A DNA stretch of 64,000 nt, taken from NCBI RefSeq assembly GCF_003663845.1, contig NZ_RCCA01000001.1, positions 1,116,001 through 1,180,000 of the forward strand, written 5' to 3'. Shown piece after piece: positions 43,992 to 53,399 of the stretch. Origin of the DNA: Chryseobacterium sp. 7. Lineage in GTDB: Bacteria; Bacteroidota; Bacteroidia; Flavobacteriales; Weeksellaceae. Made by a program: the position numbers and the translations under genes. The notes beneath the pieces were generated by a model. That model saw only the letters and a program-made list of their open reading frames with translations. It ran no database searches and was not told the DNA's origin. Numbering within the stretch: position 1 is the first letter of the stretch; every line of letters starts with the position of its first letter.

Positions 43992-45080
43992 ATGTATTTT
44001 AAAACTGTAATAATTTGCATAGCTGCAACATTATTCGCTGTGTCATGCAGTAAAGACAAGGAGAAAAATAATAAAAGAGATAAAGAAGTTCCCGTACTGG
44101 AAATCAAAGAAAAAGATACACTGGTGAGCAACCAGTTTGTCACTGATATCCAGGCTAAAAAAAATGTTGAAATGCGTTCCAGAATCGGAGGCATTATACA
44201 GCATATTTATGTCAACGAGGGGCAGTTTGTGCATCAGGGACAGGCTTTATTCAAAATCAATGATGCGGAACTGCAGATGGAGCTTTTGAAGGCAAATGCC
44301 ACATTAAAGCAGACTGAGGCAGACGTTCGTATTGCAGAAGTAGAATTGAAACAGATTCAGAGTCTTCATGCTAAAAAATTTGTTGCTAATAATGAACTTG
44401 AAATGGTGAAGGCCAAGTTGTCTTCCGCTAAAGCAAAACATGCTTTCGCCGATGCCGAAAAAATAACCGTTCTTCAGAAAATAAGCTTTACGAGAATCAC
44501 AGCACCTTTTGATGGGGTAATTGACGTGATTCCTCATAAAGACGGAAGTTTGGTGGAAAATGGTACGCTATTGACCACACTTTCCCAATTGAACGAAGTG
44601 TATGCCTATTTCTCCATTCCTGAAAACTTATATTTTGAGCTTTTGGCCAATGATAAAATCGGAAGCCATCAGAAGATTGAACTGACGTTACCAAATGGAG
44701 TTAATTACCAGTTCAACGGAGCTTTGAAAACTGCTGAAGGAGAAATCGACAGAACTACTGGTTCCATTCGATATAAAGTGCTTTTCCCGAATCCTGACCG
44801 TCTGATCAAACACGGAACTTCCGGGAAACTTATTATTTCAGAACAGCAGAACAATGCGATTCTTATTCCACAGAAATCTACATTTTCCATTCAGGATAAA
44901 ACCTATGTTTTTGTAGTGGATCAACAGAATAAAGTGAAAATGACCAATATTAAGATCGGAACTACCTTAAGAGATTCTTATATGGTAGAAAGCGGTCTTA
45001 AAAAAGGAGATTTAATCATTTATGAAGGGACTCAGTCTTTGAAAGACGGTGATATTATCAAAATCAAAAAGAAATATTAA
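43992..45080 (+). CDS. RND efflux periplasmic adaptor (membrane-fusion protein)
   Basis: A 362-residue lipoprotein adaptor. The signal peptide ends in FAVSC. It has a biotinyl-lipoyl-like domain (MRSRIGGIIQHIYVNEGQFVHQGQALFKIN), a coiled-coil hairpin (about 85-160, LKANATLKQTEADVRIAEVEL), the second lipoyl half (ITAPFDGVIDVIPHKDGSLV) and a beta-barrel/MP domain. It links the inner-membrane pump at 45109 to the outer-membrane channel at 48212. The three genes form one operon. Confidence 0.96.
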   Translation: MYFKTVIICIAATLFAVSCSKDKEKNNKRDKEVPVLEIKEKDTLVSNQFVTDIQAKKNVEMRSRIGGIIQHIYVNEGQFVHQGQALFKINDAELQMELLKANATLKQTEADVRIAEVELKQIQSLHAKKFVANNELEMVKAKLSSAKAKHAFADAEKITVLQKISFTRITAPFDGVIDVIPHKDGSLVENGTLLTTLSQLNEVYAYFSIPENLYFELLANDKIGSHQKIELTLPNGVNYQFNGALKTAEGEIDRTTGSIRYKVLFPNPDRLIKHGTSGKLIISEQQNNAILIPQKSTFSIQDKTYVFVVDQQNKVKMTNIKIGTTLRDSYMVESGLKKGDLIIYEGTQSLKDGDIIKIKKKY

Positions 45081-45108
45081 CCTTTCGTAATCTTTAAATC
45101 AATTGACT

Positions 45109-48100
45109 ATGGTAGAAATGTTTATAAGACGAAAGGTCCTTTCGTTGGTTATTTCCATATTGTTTGTTTTACTGGGAATTATGGCTTTATTGAAGATGCC
45201 GATCACTCAGTTTCCTGATATTGTACCGCCTTCAGTAACGGTTACTGCAAAATATACAGGAGCAAATGCTGAAGTGTCTGCCAATGCGGTAGCCCTTCCT
45301 TTGGAACGTGCGATTAATGGAGTACCGGGAATGACTTATATGTCTACGGTGACTTCTAATGACGGTCTTACCCTTATTCAGGTTTTCTTTGAAGTGGGAA
45401 CAGACCCGGATGTAGCGGCGGTAAACGTTCAGAATAGAGTAACGACAATTTTGGATGAACTTCCTGAAGAAGTAATCAGAGCCGGTGTAACTACTGAAAA
45501 AGAGGTGAACAGTATGCTGATGTACCTCAATATCACCAGTACAGATCCGAGCCAGGATGAGCAGTTCATCTATAACTTTACGGATATTAATGTTCTCCAG
45601 GAACTAAAACGTATTGATGGGGTAGGACGTGCTGAAATCATGGGACAGAAAGAATATTCCATGAGAGTGTGGCTGGATCCACAGAAAATGGCAGCTTACA
45701 GTATTTCGGCAGATGAAGTTATCACTTCTTTGCAAAAACAGAATATTTCCGCAGCACCCGGAAAAGTGGGTGAAACTTCTGGTAAAACCTCCAGCCAGCT
45801 TCAGTATGTCATCAAATATAAAGGAAAGTTTTTTGAGCCTAAACAATATGAAGAAGTCCCGATCAGATCTGATGTGGATGGAACTATTTTAAAGCTTAAG
45901 GATATTGCCAAAGTAGAGTTTGGTGCCATGAACTACGGAATGGTTTCCAAAACAGACGGAAGACCTTCTGCATCGATCATGATGAAGCAGCGCCCCGGTT
46001 CCAACGCCTCTGAAGTTATTGAAAGTGTAAAAGCAAAAATGGAAGAATTGAAAGTCACTTCTTTCCCTCCCGGAATGGAGTATAACATGGCTTATGATGT
46101 TTCCAGATTCCTTGACGCTTCTATCAGTGCGGTACTGACAACCCTTATCGAAGCCTTTATTCTGGTAGGAATTGTCGTATTTATATTCCTTCAGGACTGG
46201 CGTTCCACATTGATTCCTGTGCTGGCAGTTCCGGTAGCTTTGGTAGGAACATTTGCCTTCATGAATATGCTGGATTTCTCTGTCAATCTTTTGACATTGT
46301 TCGCACTGGTTCTTGCCATCGGGATTGTGGTGGATAATGCCATTGTCGTCGTTGAAGCCGTCCATGTGAAAATGGAAGAGGGGATGAATGCTATGGATGC
46401 CACCATTAGTGCCACCAAAGAAATTGCGGGAGCGGTAGTAGCGATTACGATTGTAATGTCTGCCGTATTTATTCCTGTAGCGTTTCTGGATGGTCCAGTA
46501 GGAGTATTTTACCGTCAGTTTTCATTAACATTGGCCATCAGTATTGTAATTTCCGGAGTGAATGCATTGACGCTTACGCCCGCACTTTGTGCGATTATTT
46601 TAAAGCCTCATAATCATCATAAAAAGAAAACCATCATCGACAGGGCTTTTCAAAGTTTTAATACAGGATTTGAAAGACTGACCAATGGCTATGTAGGTAT
46701 TTTATCAAAATTTGCCACAAGAACTACCGTTACTTTCGGATTACTGTTTTTATTTGTTGGGCTTACTTTTGTGACCAGTAAATTTCTGCCGACAGGGTTT
46801 ATTCCGATGGAAGACCAGGGAATGGTATATATAAGTGTTACAACTCCACAGGGAGCAACGGTAGAAAGAACAGAAAAAGTACTGGATGAAGTGACTGTTA
46901 TTGCCAAAAAAATTAAAGGAGTAGAAAATGTAACCACACTTGCAGGATACAGTATCGTAACAGAAATTGCAGGTTCTTCTTACGGAATGGCAATGATTAA
47001 CCTTAAAGACTGGAAAGAAAGAAATATTTCAGTAAATGATCTTATTGCAGAACTTTCAGACAAAACAAAAAGCATTGCAGATGCTCAGATTGAAATTTTT
47101 GCACCGCCGACTGTTCCCGGTTTCGGTAATACCAGTGGTTTTGAATTGCGTTTGCTCGACAGAACCGGAGGTACCATCGAAAATACAGATAAGATCACGA
47201 AGGACTTTGTTAAAAAATTAAACGAAGCGCCCGAGTTGCAGAACAACTTTACCAGCTTTGATGCTACTTTCCCGCAATACATGATCAATGTAGATTATGA
47301 TATGGCAGCGAAGAAAGGAGTATCGGTAGACAACGCAATGTCTACATTACAAACCATGCTGGGATCATATTACGCCACGAATTTTATCCGGTTCAGCCAG
47401 ATGTACAAGGTAATGGTACAGGCAAGTCCGGAACACAGAGATACCCCGGAAAGCATTCTGAATTTATATTTAAAAAATGATAAAGGCGAAATGGTTCCTT
47501 TCTCAACATTCATCACTATTGAGAAAGTATATGGACCTGAAGTTTTGACGAGATATAATATGTATATGTCTGCCATGATCAACGGAGAGCCTGCAGACGG
47601 TTACAGCTCCGGAGATGCCATTGAAGCTGTAGAACGGGTAGCCAAAGAGGTATTACCAAGAGGATTTGATATTGAGTGGTCAGGAATGACAAGAGAAGAG
47701 ATCTTATCAGGAAACCAGACCGTTTACATCTTCGCAATATGCCTTTTGTTCGTGTATCTCTTACTGGCAGCACAATACGAAAGCTTTCTTCTTCCAATGC
47801 CCGTATTATTAAGCCTTCCGACAGGAATCTTCGGTTCTTACATCGCATTGGTATTGATGGGATTGGACAATAATATTTATGCACAGGTCGCATTAGTCAT
47901 GCTGATCGGGCTTCTGGCCAAAAATGCCATTCTGATTGTAGAATTTGCGGTAGCAAGAAACAAACAGGGATTTGATATCATTCCGGCCGCTATTGAAGGG
48001 GCAAGGCAACGTCTGAGACCTATTCTGATGACCTCTTTTGCCTTCGTAGCGGGACTTATTCCTCTATGCATTGCATCAGGAGCAGGAGCTATTGGTAACC

Positions 48101-48231
48101 GCTCCATTGGTACCGCTGCAGCTGGAGGAATGTTGATCGGAACTATATTCGGACTGGTGGTGATTCCCGGACTGTATATATTCTTTGCAAAACTTGAAAA
48201 TAAGAAGAAAGATGAAAAGATTAAATCATAG
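45109..48231 (+). CDS. RND efflux pump inner-membrane subunit (HAE1/AcrB type)
   Basis: A 1040-residue proton-driven exporter with 12 predicted membrane helices and two large periplasmic loops. The N-terminus MVEMFIRRKVLSLVISILFV, the helix-4 region LALVLAIGIVVDNAIVVVEAV (proton-relay Asp pair), PVAFLDGPVGVFYRQFSLTLA and the C-terminal LIGLLAKNAILIVEFA (relay Lys) are all HAE1 marks. It probably exports hydrophobic compounds or drugs. The start is ATG 45109 (MVEMFIRR), six bases after the open frame's TTG. Confidence 0.97.
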   Translation: MVEMFIRRKVLSLVISILFVLLGIMALLKMPITQFPDIVPPSVTVTAKYTGANAEVSANAVALPLERAINGVPGMTYMSTVTSNDGLTLIQVFFEVGTDPDVAAVNVQNRVTTILDELPEEVIRAGVTTEKEVNSMLMYLNITSTDPSQDEQFIYNFTDINVLQELKRIDGVGRAEIMGQKEYSMRVWLDPQKMAAYSISADEVITSLQKQNISAAPGKVGETSGKTSSQLQYVIKYKGKFFEPKQYEEVPIRSDVDGTILKLKDIAKVEFGAMNYGMVSKTDGRPSASIMMKQRPGSNASEVIESVKAKMEELKVTSFPPGMEYNMAYDVSRFLDASISAVLTTLIEAFILVGIVVFIFLQDWRSTLIPVLAVPVALVGTFAFMNMLDFSVNLLTLFALVLAIGIVVDNAIVVVEAVHVKMEEGMNAMDATISATKEIAGAVVAITIVMSAVFIPVAFLDGPVGVFYRQFSLTLAISIVISGVNALTLTPALCAIILKPHNHHKKKTIIDRAFQSFNTGFERLTNGYVGILSKFATRTTVTFGLLFLFVGLTFVTSKFLPTGFIPMEDQGMVYISVTTPQGATVERTEKVLDEVTVIAKKIKGVENVTTLAGYSIVTEIAGSSYGMAMINLKDWKERNISVNDLIAELSDKTKSIADAQIEIFAPPTVPGFGNTSGFELRLLDRTGGTIENTDKITKDFVKKLNEAPELQNNFTSFDATFPQYMINVDYDMAAKKGVSVDNAMSTLQTMLGSYYATNFIRFSQMYKVMVQASPEHRDTPESILNLYLKNDKGEMVPFSTFITIEKVYGPEVLTRYNMYMSAMINGEPADGYSSGDAIEAVERVAKEVLPRGFDIEWSGMTREEILSGNQTVYIFAICLLFVYLLLAAQYESFLLPMPVLLSLPTGIFGSYIALVLMGLDNNIYAQVALVMLIGLLAKNAILIVEFAVARNKQGFDIIPAAIEGARQRLRPILMTSFAFVAGLIPLCIASGAGAIGNRSIGTAAAGGMLIGTIFGLVVIPGLYIFFAKLENKKKDEKIKS

Positions 48232-49663
48232 AAATATATTGTATGGAGTAGCATCACTTACTCTGGTTTCGTGCGCTGTTCCCAAAGTAACAGAGCTGAA
48301 AAAAGCTCAGGAATTGCCGGAAGAGATTATTAAAGCTGATAAAAATAAATCTCCTGATGAATTCCAGCAGATCAATCTCAAGGCTTATTTTACAGATCCG
48401 CAGCTGCTTGAACTTTTTGATAAAGTAGTTCAGGCTAATCCGGATTTTCAGATTGCCCAGCAGAGAGTGGAAATAGCCAACAGTTTCCTTCAAAGGTCAA
48501 AAATGGATTTGCTGCCTTCTCTTGAGGTAGGTGTTGAAGCTTCCGGTAACCGTTACGGCAAATATACCATGGAAGGAGTGGGAAATTATGATACCAATCT
48601 TTCACCCAATATTACGGAAAATCAGAAAATCAACAGAGATTTTACGCCTAATTACTGGTTGGGAGCAAGAAGCAGCTGGGAAATTGATGCCTGGGGAAAG
48701 CTAAAAAATAAGAAAATTGCTGCCCAGAAGAAATTTCTGGCTTCCACAGAAGGATTGAGATTGTTACAGGTAGAGCTTTTTACAGATATTGCCAATCTGT
48801 ATTATCAGTTGGTAGCTTTGGACAATCGTCTTGCGATTTATCAGAAAAACTATAAGCTTCACCAAAGAGCTTTTGAAATTGTTCTGGCACAGCGTGAAGT
48901 AGGAAAAGCTACTGAATTGGCAGTTCAGCAGTTCAAAGCGCAGAATAACAACTGGCTGGCAGAGATTGAACATATAAGAGTGGAAATTGTTACTGTGGAA
49001 CAGGCGATCACTACTTTGACTGGAAGTTATGGCGGAGAGGTAAAACGCGGGAAAATATTAATGCCTACCAATATGCAAGTATTAAATAAAACCATTAATG
49101 TAGAAAATGTGATCCATTCCAGGCCGGATGTGGCTGCAAATTATTATGTTTTGGAAGCTTCCCAGGCTGATGCAAAGGCTGCAAGGGCTGCTTTTTATCC
49201 CAAGATTGATTTGGGTGCCGGCTTCGGATTAAATTCTTTTTCCGTAGAAACATTTTTTAAACCAAGTTCACTGGCCGGACAGTTGCTGGGTGGGCTCATG
49301 GTTCCGGTTTTTAATAAAGGACAGCTGAAATATGAATTTAAAGTAGCCAGCAAAGAGCAGGAAATTGCTTTTTTAAACTATCAGAAAAGTATTACAACAG
49401 CTTTTAACGAACTACAGTCGATTTTGAAGCAGACCAAGATCTATGAACGGGTTTTAAAACTAAAATCAGAAGAAGTCGGATTTCTTGATCGTGGTGTGGA
49501 GGTTTCCAATGATTTATATCTTACAGGATATGCCAATTATTTTGAACTGATCAATTCTCAGAAAAGCAAATTAACCGCTGAGCTGGATCTGTTGCAGTTT
49601 CAGCATCAGAATACCAGGAATAATGTACTGCTTTTCAAAGCACTTGGTGGAAAATTGGATTGA
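48212..49663 (+). CDS. RND efflux outer-membrane channel (TolC/NodT family lipoprotein)
   Basis: A 483-residue outer-membrane factor. The signal peptide ends LTLVSC (lipobox Cys), followed by two OEP repeats rich in coiled helix (PDFQIAQQRVEIANSFLQRSK, ATELAVQQFKAQNN) and the NodT marks PDVAANYYVLEASQADAKAARAAFYPKIDL. It forms the exit duct of the pump. Its ATG lies 20 bases inside the pump gene (stop 48231), which shows tight translational coupling. A strong terminator follows at 49691. Confidence 0.95.
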   Translation: MKRLNHRNILYGVASLTLVSCAVPKVTELKKAQELPEEIIKADKNKSPDEFQQINLKAYFTDPQLLELFDKVVQANPDFQIAQQRVEIANSFLQRSKMDLLPSLEVGVEASGNRYGKYTMEGVGNYDTNLSPNITENQKINRDFTPNYWLGARSSWEIDAWGKLKNKKIAAQKKFLASTEGLRLLQVELFTDIANLYYQLVALDNRLAIYQKNYKLHQRAFEIVLAQREVGKATELAVQQFKAQNNNWLAEIEHIRVEIVTVEQAITTLTGSYGGEVKRGKILMPTNMQVLNKTINVENVIHSRPDVAANYYVLEASQADAKAARAAFYPKIDLGAGFGLNSFSVETFFKPSSLAGQLLGGLMVPVFNKGQLKYEFKVASKEQEIAFLNYQKSITTAFNELQSILKQTKIYERVLKLKSEEVGFLDRGVEVSNDLYLTGYANYFELINSQKSKLTAELDLLQFQHQNTRNNVLLFKALGGKLD

Positions 49664-49690
49664 TTTTTTTTACTTTTTTTACGATGAAAT

Positions 49691-49720
49691 AAGCTGCCTT
49701 TTTCAAGGCAGCTTATTTTA
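49691..49720 (+). terminator. Terminator of the efflux operon
   Basis: AAGCTGCCTT (49691-49700) pairs with AAGGCAGCTT (49705-49714), followed by T's. Confidence 0.85.
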
Positions 49721-49960
49721 TATTGAAAATTTTAATTACGCTTTACGGATTCCCGTAATGAGAATTGGAATAATTCCAGGATCTTTACAATAAATAAAAT
49801 AACTAACCATGAAAACTCAGAAGAACATGTCAAGAAAGCTCTGATAAGGTATAGTATATAATGCTGCTATCCTGAGTTTTCGGACAGGTACTCCTGAGTT
49901 TGTTTTTATCAGAATCTAACTTATTACAAGTTGAGATAGTTTTTTTATATGATTCAAAAA
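49721..49960. other. Gene-free region
   Basis: 240 bp with only a possible 11-codon open frame (from about 49809). 'cctgagttt' occurs twice (about 49871 and 49891). No RNA or gene that I can support. Confidence 0.4.
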
Positions 49961-49990
49961 AGAGACTGCCCTTTCGGACAGTCTCTTTCT
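49961..49990 (-). terminator. Terminator of the cold-shock gene
   Basis: AGAGACTG (49961-49968) pairs with CAGTCTCT (49979-49986). On the minus strand it is followed by T's. Confidence 0.8.
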
Positions 49991-50036
49991 GTATTATTAC
50001 AATATATCTGCCGCGCGGCAGTATATTTTATGCGTA

Positions 50037-50459
50037 TTATTTAACAATCTGAATTTCAACAGCAGAAAATCCTTTAGGAGATTTCTCTTTTTCAAAAGAT
50101 ACTTTGTTTCCTTTTTTCACAGGCTCTGCACAGTTGTTGTTGTGGAAGAAGATATTTTCTTTGTTATTATCTTCTGTGATGAAACCGTATCCTTTCTCAC
50201 TCAGGAAAGTAACAATTCCTGTTTTTCTTGGATCTTCTTCAATAATAGGAGCCGCACCCAGCTGAATATCATCAAGGTTTACTTCCTGTCTTTGTTCAGG
50301 AGGAGTAGAAGTTAATCTTCCGAATTCGTCTACATACATGAAGACATCCTCCGCTCCTTTGTTGTTGTTCGTTTTACGTTCTTCGCGTCTTAGCGCCTTT
50401 TCTTTTTGCTTTTGAATTTTTTTCTTGAAATTTTCCTTTTTAGAAAAAGAATCTGCCAT
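50037..50459 (-). CDS. Cold-shock domain protein with basic N-terminal extension
   Basis: A 140-residue RNA-binding protein. The C-terminal 65 residues are a cold-shock domain with RNP-like motifs GYGFIT and NIFFHNNN (GIVTFLSEKGYGFITED, IFFHNNNCAEPVKKGNKVSFE). The N-terminal 70 residues are basic and coiled (KKKIQKQKEKALRREERKTNN), followed by an acidic linker. It likely acts as an mRNA chaperone at low temperature or in stationary phase. The long leader region (50460 onward) holds a hairpin GGTCT...AGACC. Confidence 0.9.
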   Translation of the reverse strand: MADSFSKKENFKKKIQKQKEKALRREERKTNNNKGAEDVFMYVDEFGRLTSTPPEQRQEVNLDDIQLGAAPIIEEDPRKTGIVTFLSEKGYGFITEDNNKENIFFHNNNCAEPVKKGNKVSFEKEKSPKGFSAVEIQIVK

Positions 50460-51152
50460 AAATTATTTTTAGTATTTAGTTTCTATAAATTAGTTCGTTC
50501 AATCTGGTCTGCTGTAGACCCCTATAAAGCCTGGCAATGTTTCCTGTCTTGGGTAATTCCAATCGTACAGAGCTTTAAAATTCTGACAAGTATTGTTCTT
50601 AATAGAAAAATAAAAGTTAAAAAGATGGCTGCTCAAAAAGCAAAGACTGAATAAAAATATTCGGGTCGTTACAGAAAACAAAGTGGTGGCTTGATTAACA
50701 ATGTACAAATATACAACAATAAAATGAATAATCCTGTTTTAAATGATTGATTATCAGAAATGGTTTTGTGGTCTTAATGTAAGATGTACAGAGAAGTCTT
50801 AAAAGGTTAATAAAAAAATCCTCAGAATACTGAGGATTATAAAAAATATATTATAAAATGAAGTGGTGTATAATACGGGTGGGAGAGTATCAAATGTTAT
50901 GCCTAAAATTGATGGCTATTAGTGAATTATACAGAAATGTTTAATTAATAAGATGCATTTTAACCCGTATCTGACTGGAAAATAGTATTCTATTAAAATA
51001 TGCTGTTTGTAGAAAAATATAAATATTTTTATTTCGGTTTAAAAGTAAAATTGAAAATTTTGTTGAACTTTTCCACAATTCCCGAAAATTTCACCATGTT
51101 GAGGCGATTTTTATTATCCATCTTTGCTTCATTAACATTTAAATATAAAAAC
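50460..51152. other. 693-bp gene-free region with a hairpin terminator
   Basis: It contains the cold-shock leader hairpin GGTCTgctgtAGACC (about 50505-50519) and a terminator-like hairpin AATCCTCAG (50817-50825) / CTGAGGATT (50830-50838). An open frame continues upstream of the SDR gene from 51000, but it is Lys/Phe/Tyr-rich and is probably not coding. Confidence 0.45.
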
Positions 51153-51908
51153 ATGTCAACACAAAATGTAAAAGGAAAAGTTGTTTTAATTGCCGGAGGA
51201 GGTAAAAACCTGGGAGGATTATTAAGCAGAGATTTCGCCGCAAAAGGAGCAAAACTGGCCATACACTACAACAGTGAAAGCTCAAGAGCTGAAAGTGAGA
51301 AAACACTTGCTGAAGTACAGGCATTAGGAGCTGAAGCATTCTTATTTCAGGGAGATCTTACCAAAGTAGACAATATCACTCAGTTTTTTGATGAAACCAT
51401 TTCCCGCTTCGGAGGCGTGGATATTGCCATCAATACTGTAGGAATGGTCCTGAAAAAGCCATTTGCCGAAACTACGGAAGAAGAATATGATACCATGTTC
51501 AATGTCAATTCCAAGTCGGCATATTTCTTTTTGCAGGAAGCAGGCAAAAAACTGAATGATCAGGGGAAAATCTGTACCATTGTTACTTCATTGCTGGCGG
51601 CCTACACGGGATTGTATTCTACTTATGCAGGAGCAAAAGCACCGGTAGAGCATTTTACAAGAGCAGCTTCCAAAGAATTCGGAGCAAGAGGAATTTCCGT
51701 AACAGCTGTAGCACCTGGACCAATGGATACTCCTTTCTTCTATGGACAGGAAACTGATGATGCCGTGGCTTATCATAAATCTGCATCCGCACTGGGAGGA
51801 CTGACCGATATTAAAGATATTGCTCCATTAGTAGAATTTCTGGTAACAGAAGGCTGGTGGATTACAGGGCAGACTATTTTTGCCAACGGAGGATATACAA
51901 CAAGATAA
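51153..51908 (+). CDS. Short-chain dehydrogenase/reductase
   Basis: A 251-residue SDR. The cofactor loop is LIAGGGKNLGGLL (GxxxGxG variant: the final G-x-G reads GG). The active site has the YxxxK pair in YAGAK, the Ser in the TSLLAAYTG strand, and VAPGPMDTPF after it. NAD(P)H-dependent, probably an aldehyde/ketone reductase or acyl-reductase; the substrate is unknown. ATG 51153 (MSTQNVKGKVV) is chosen; the longer open frame would add about 50 residues of unlikely sequence. Confidence 0.9.
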   Translation: MSTQNVKGKVVLIAGGGKNLGGLLSRDFAAKGAKLAIHYNSESSRAESEKTLAEVQALGAEAFLFQGDLTKVDNITQFFDETISRFGGVDIAINTVGMVLKKPFAETTEEEYDTMFNVNSKSAYFFLQEAGKKLNDQGKICTIVTSLLAAYTGLYSTYAGAKAPVEHFTRAASKEFGARGISVTAVAPGPMDTPFFYGQETDDAVAYHKSASALGGLTDIKDIAPLVEFLVTEGWWITGQTIFANGGYTTR

Positions 51909-51932
51909 TCTATTGCAGATCCATTAAAAAAT

Positions 51933-51968
51933 AAACTCACTGAAAACAACTTTCAGTGAGTTTTTATT
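51933..51968. terminator. Terminator between the SDR and lgt genes
   Basis: AACTCACTGAAA pairs with TTTCAGTGAGTT around a short loop, followed by T's; it lies between converging genes. Confidence 0.8.
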
Positions 51969-51986
51969 TGAAAAGAAATCAGGAAA

Positions 51987-52823
51987 TTAAGCTGTTTTAG
52001 CTTTTCCTTTTTCCAATATACTTTTAATGATAAAGAATAGTCCGAGAAGAACAAACGGAATACTCAGAAGCTGTCCCATATTCAGACTCATCCTGTGTTC
52101 AAATTCTACCTGATCTACTTTGATAAACTCGATCAGAATTCTCATAATGAAGATTAACAGAATACTGGCGCCTAAATAAAATCCCTTTCCGATCTTAAAA
52201 ATATTCTTTTTGTAAATGAAATATACAATAAGGAATATAATAAAGTAAGAAATAGCTTCGTAAAGCTGTGCAGGATGCCTCGGAAGATCATCTACCTGAC
52301 GGAAAATAAAAGCCCACGGAACATTGGTGGGAGTTCCTATAATCTCAGAATTCATAAGATTGGCAAGCCTGATAAAAGTACCTCCCAATGGAAGAACAAT
52401 CGCTATGGCATCCAAAACGGTCATAAACGGGATAGAATACTTTCTTGCATAAATAAGAAGCATAATTACCAGACCTATACCACCACCATGACTGGCAAGA
52501 CCAGCAAATCCTGTAAAATGGTACGCTCCATCCGCTCCTTTCTGAATCGGTAAAAATATCTCAATCGGGTGTTGGGAATAATAATCAAAATCATAAAAAA
52601 GACAGTGTCCTAATCTGGCACCTACTAAAATTCCTATCAATGCATAGGAGAATAAAGCTTCATGAGCTTGAGAGCTAAGTCCCTCTTTTTTATAAATTCT
52701 TTTTAAAATATTAAGTGATAAAACAAGTCCGGCAAGGAAAAGCAAGCCGTAATATTTGATAGGAAGTCCTAAAATATTGACGATTTCGGGATTTACATCC
52801 CAGTTGATATATAATAAACTCAT
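51987..52823 (-). CDS. lgt: Prolipoprotein diacylglyceryl transferase
   Basis: Adds diacylglycerol to the lipobox Cys of prolipoproteins in the inner membrane, the first step of lipoprotein maturation and needed by the many lipoproteins in this window. At 278 residues it has about seven membrane helices. Family marks: YYGLLFLAGLVLS, LIGILVGARLGHCLFYD, and the Lgt signature GGTFIRLANLMNSEIIGTPT with the essential Arg and Asn. HPAQLYEAISYF is also present. Complete. Confidence 0.96.
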   Translation of the reverse strand: MSLLYINWDVNPEIVNILGLPIKYYGLLFLAGLVLSLNILKRIYKKEGLSSQAHEALFSYALIGILVGARLGHCLFYDFDYYSQHPIEIFLPIQKGADGAYHFTGFAGLASHGGGIGLVIMLLIYARKYSIPFMTVLDAIAIVLPLGGTFIRLANLMNSEIIGTPTNVPWAFIFRQVDDLPRHPAQLYEAISYFIIFLIVYFIYKKNIFKIGKGFYLGASILLIFIMRILIEFIKVDQVEFEHRMSLNMGQLLSIPFVLLGLFFIIKSILEKGKAKTA

Positions 52824-53071
52824 TGATATTGTTATCGAATTTCAGAGTGCAAAGATAGGAAAACATAAAATTCTGACCGGAAAAGGAGGCTTTCTGAGTT
52901 CTATGACTTGAGTCATAAAGTGTTAGCGTATGATTGCTTATATTTGATAGTACGCGATTGTAAAAATAAAAATCTGAATTTTTTCCGTTTACTTAGGTTA
53001 AGCTTAAAAAAATGAGCGTAACAAAAGATTTGTATGGCTTTTTTTAATCCAATCACTTAAAATATAACATT

Positions 53072-53386
53072 ATGATAAAAGATATTTTTGGCAAATTGAC
53101 AGCCTGGCCCGGTTATTTTATGGGCAGTACTTTATTGGGAATTGCAGGACTTGCCGTAATATTCGTAAAGAATGCACAGAACAGAGACCTGAAAGAACTT
53201 CAGATTAAACTTGATGAATTGATTGCAACAAATAAAAATAATATAGATTCCCCGCTTCAGAATTTAACTGAAGATGAACTGAACCAGCTGCAACGTTTTT
53301 ATAAAAATCTTGAAGTTCAACGTACGGAAAGCATAAGCAAGAACAATATCACTGAAAGAGAAATAACGTACTATCGTTATAAATAG
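53072..53386 (+). CDS. Shortened low-affinity iron permease-like membrane protein
   Basis: A 104-residue protein. The segment LAVIFVKNAQNRDLKELQIKLDELI matches the C-terminal part of the low-affinity iron permease family (usual VFLIQNTQNRDxxALQLKLDELI), and FGKLTAWPGYFMGSTLL resembles its N-terminal end. Only one membrane segment (about 14-32) is left, where the family has several, so the central helices are missing. It may be a deletion derivative, or a domain recruited for another purpose. Confidence 0.65.
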   Translation: MIKDIFGKLTAWPGYFMGSTLLGIAGLAVIFVKNAQNRDLKELQIKLDELIATNKNNIDSPLQNLTEDELNQLQRFYKNLEVQRTESISKNNITEREITYYRYK

Positions 53387-53399
53387 CTGATTAGGTTAA

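Noticed and set aside
50499..50708. Minus-strand open frame ending LYDWNYPRQETLPGFIGVYSRPD in the cold-shock leader
   Set aside because: The end looks protein-like, but there is no plausible start near it, the N-terminal half is Phe/Leu-rich noise, and the region is the upstream leader of the cold-shock gene.
51000..51152. N-terminal extension of the SDR gene
   Set aside because: The frame stays open, but the added 50 residues are Lys/Phe/Tyr-rich and unlike any SDR; ATG 51153 gives the normal start.
52902..52917. TATGACT-TG-AGTCATA dyad between lgt and the iron-permease-like gene
   Set aside because: Short and seen once; could be chance in AT-rich DNA, so not called as an operator.
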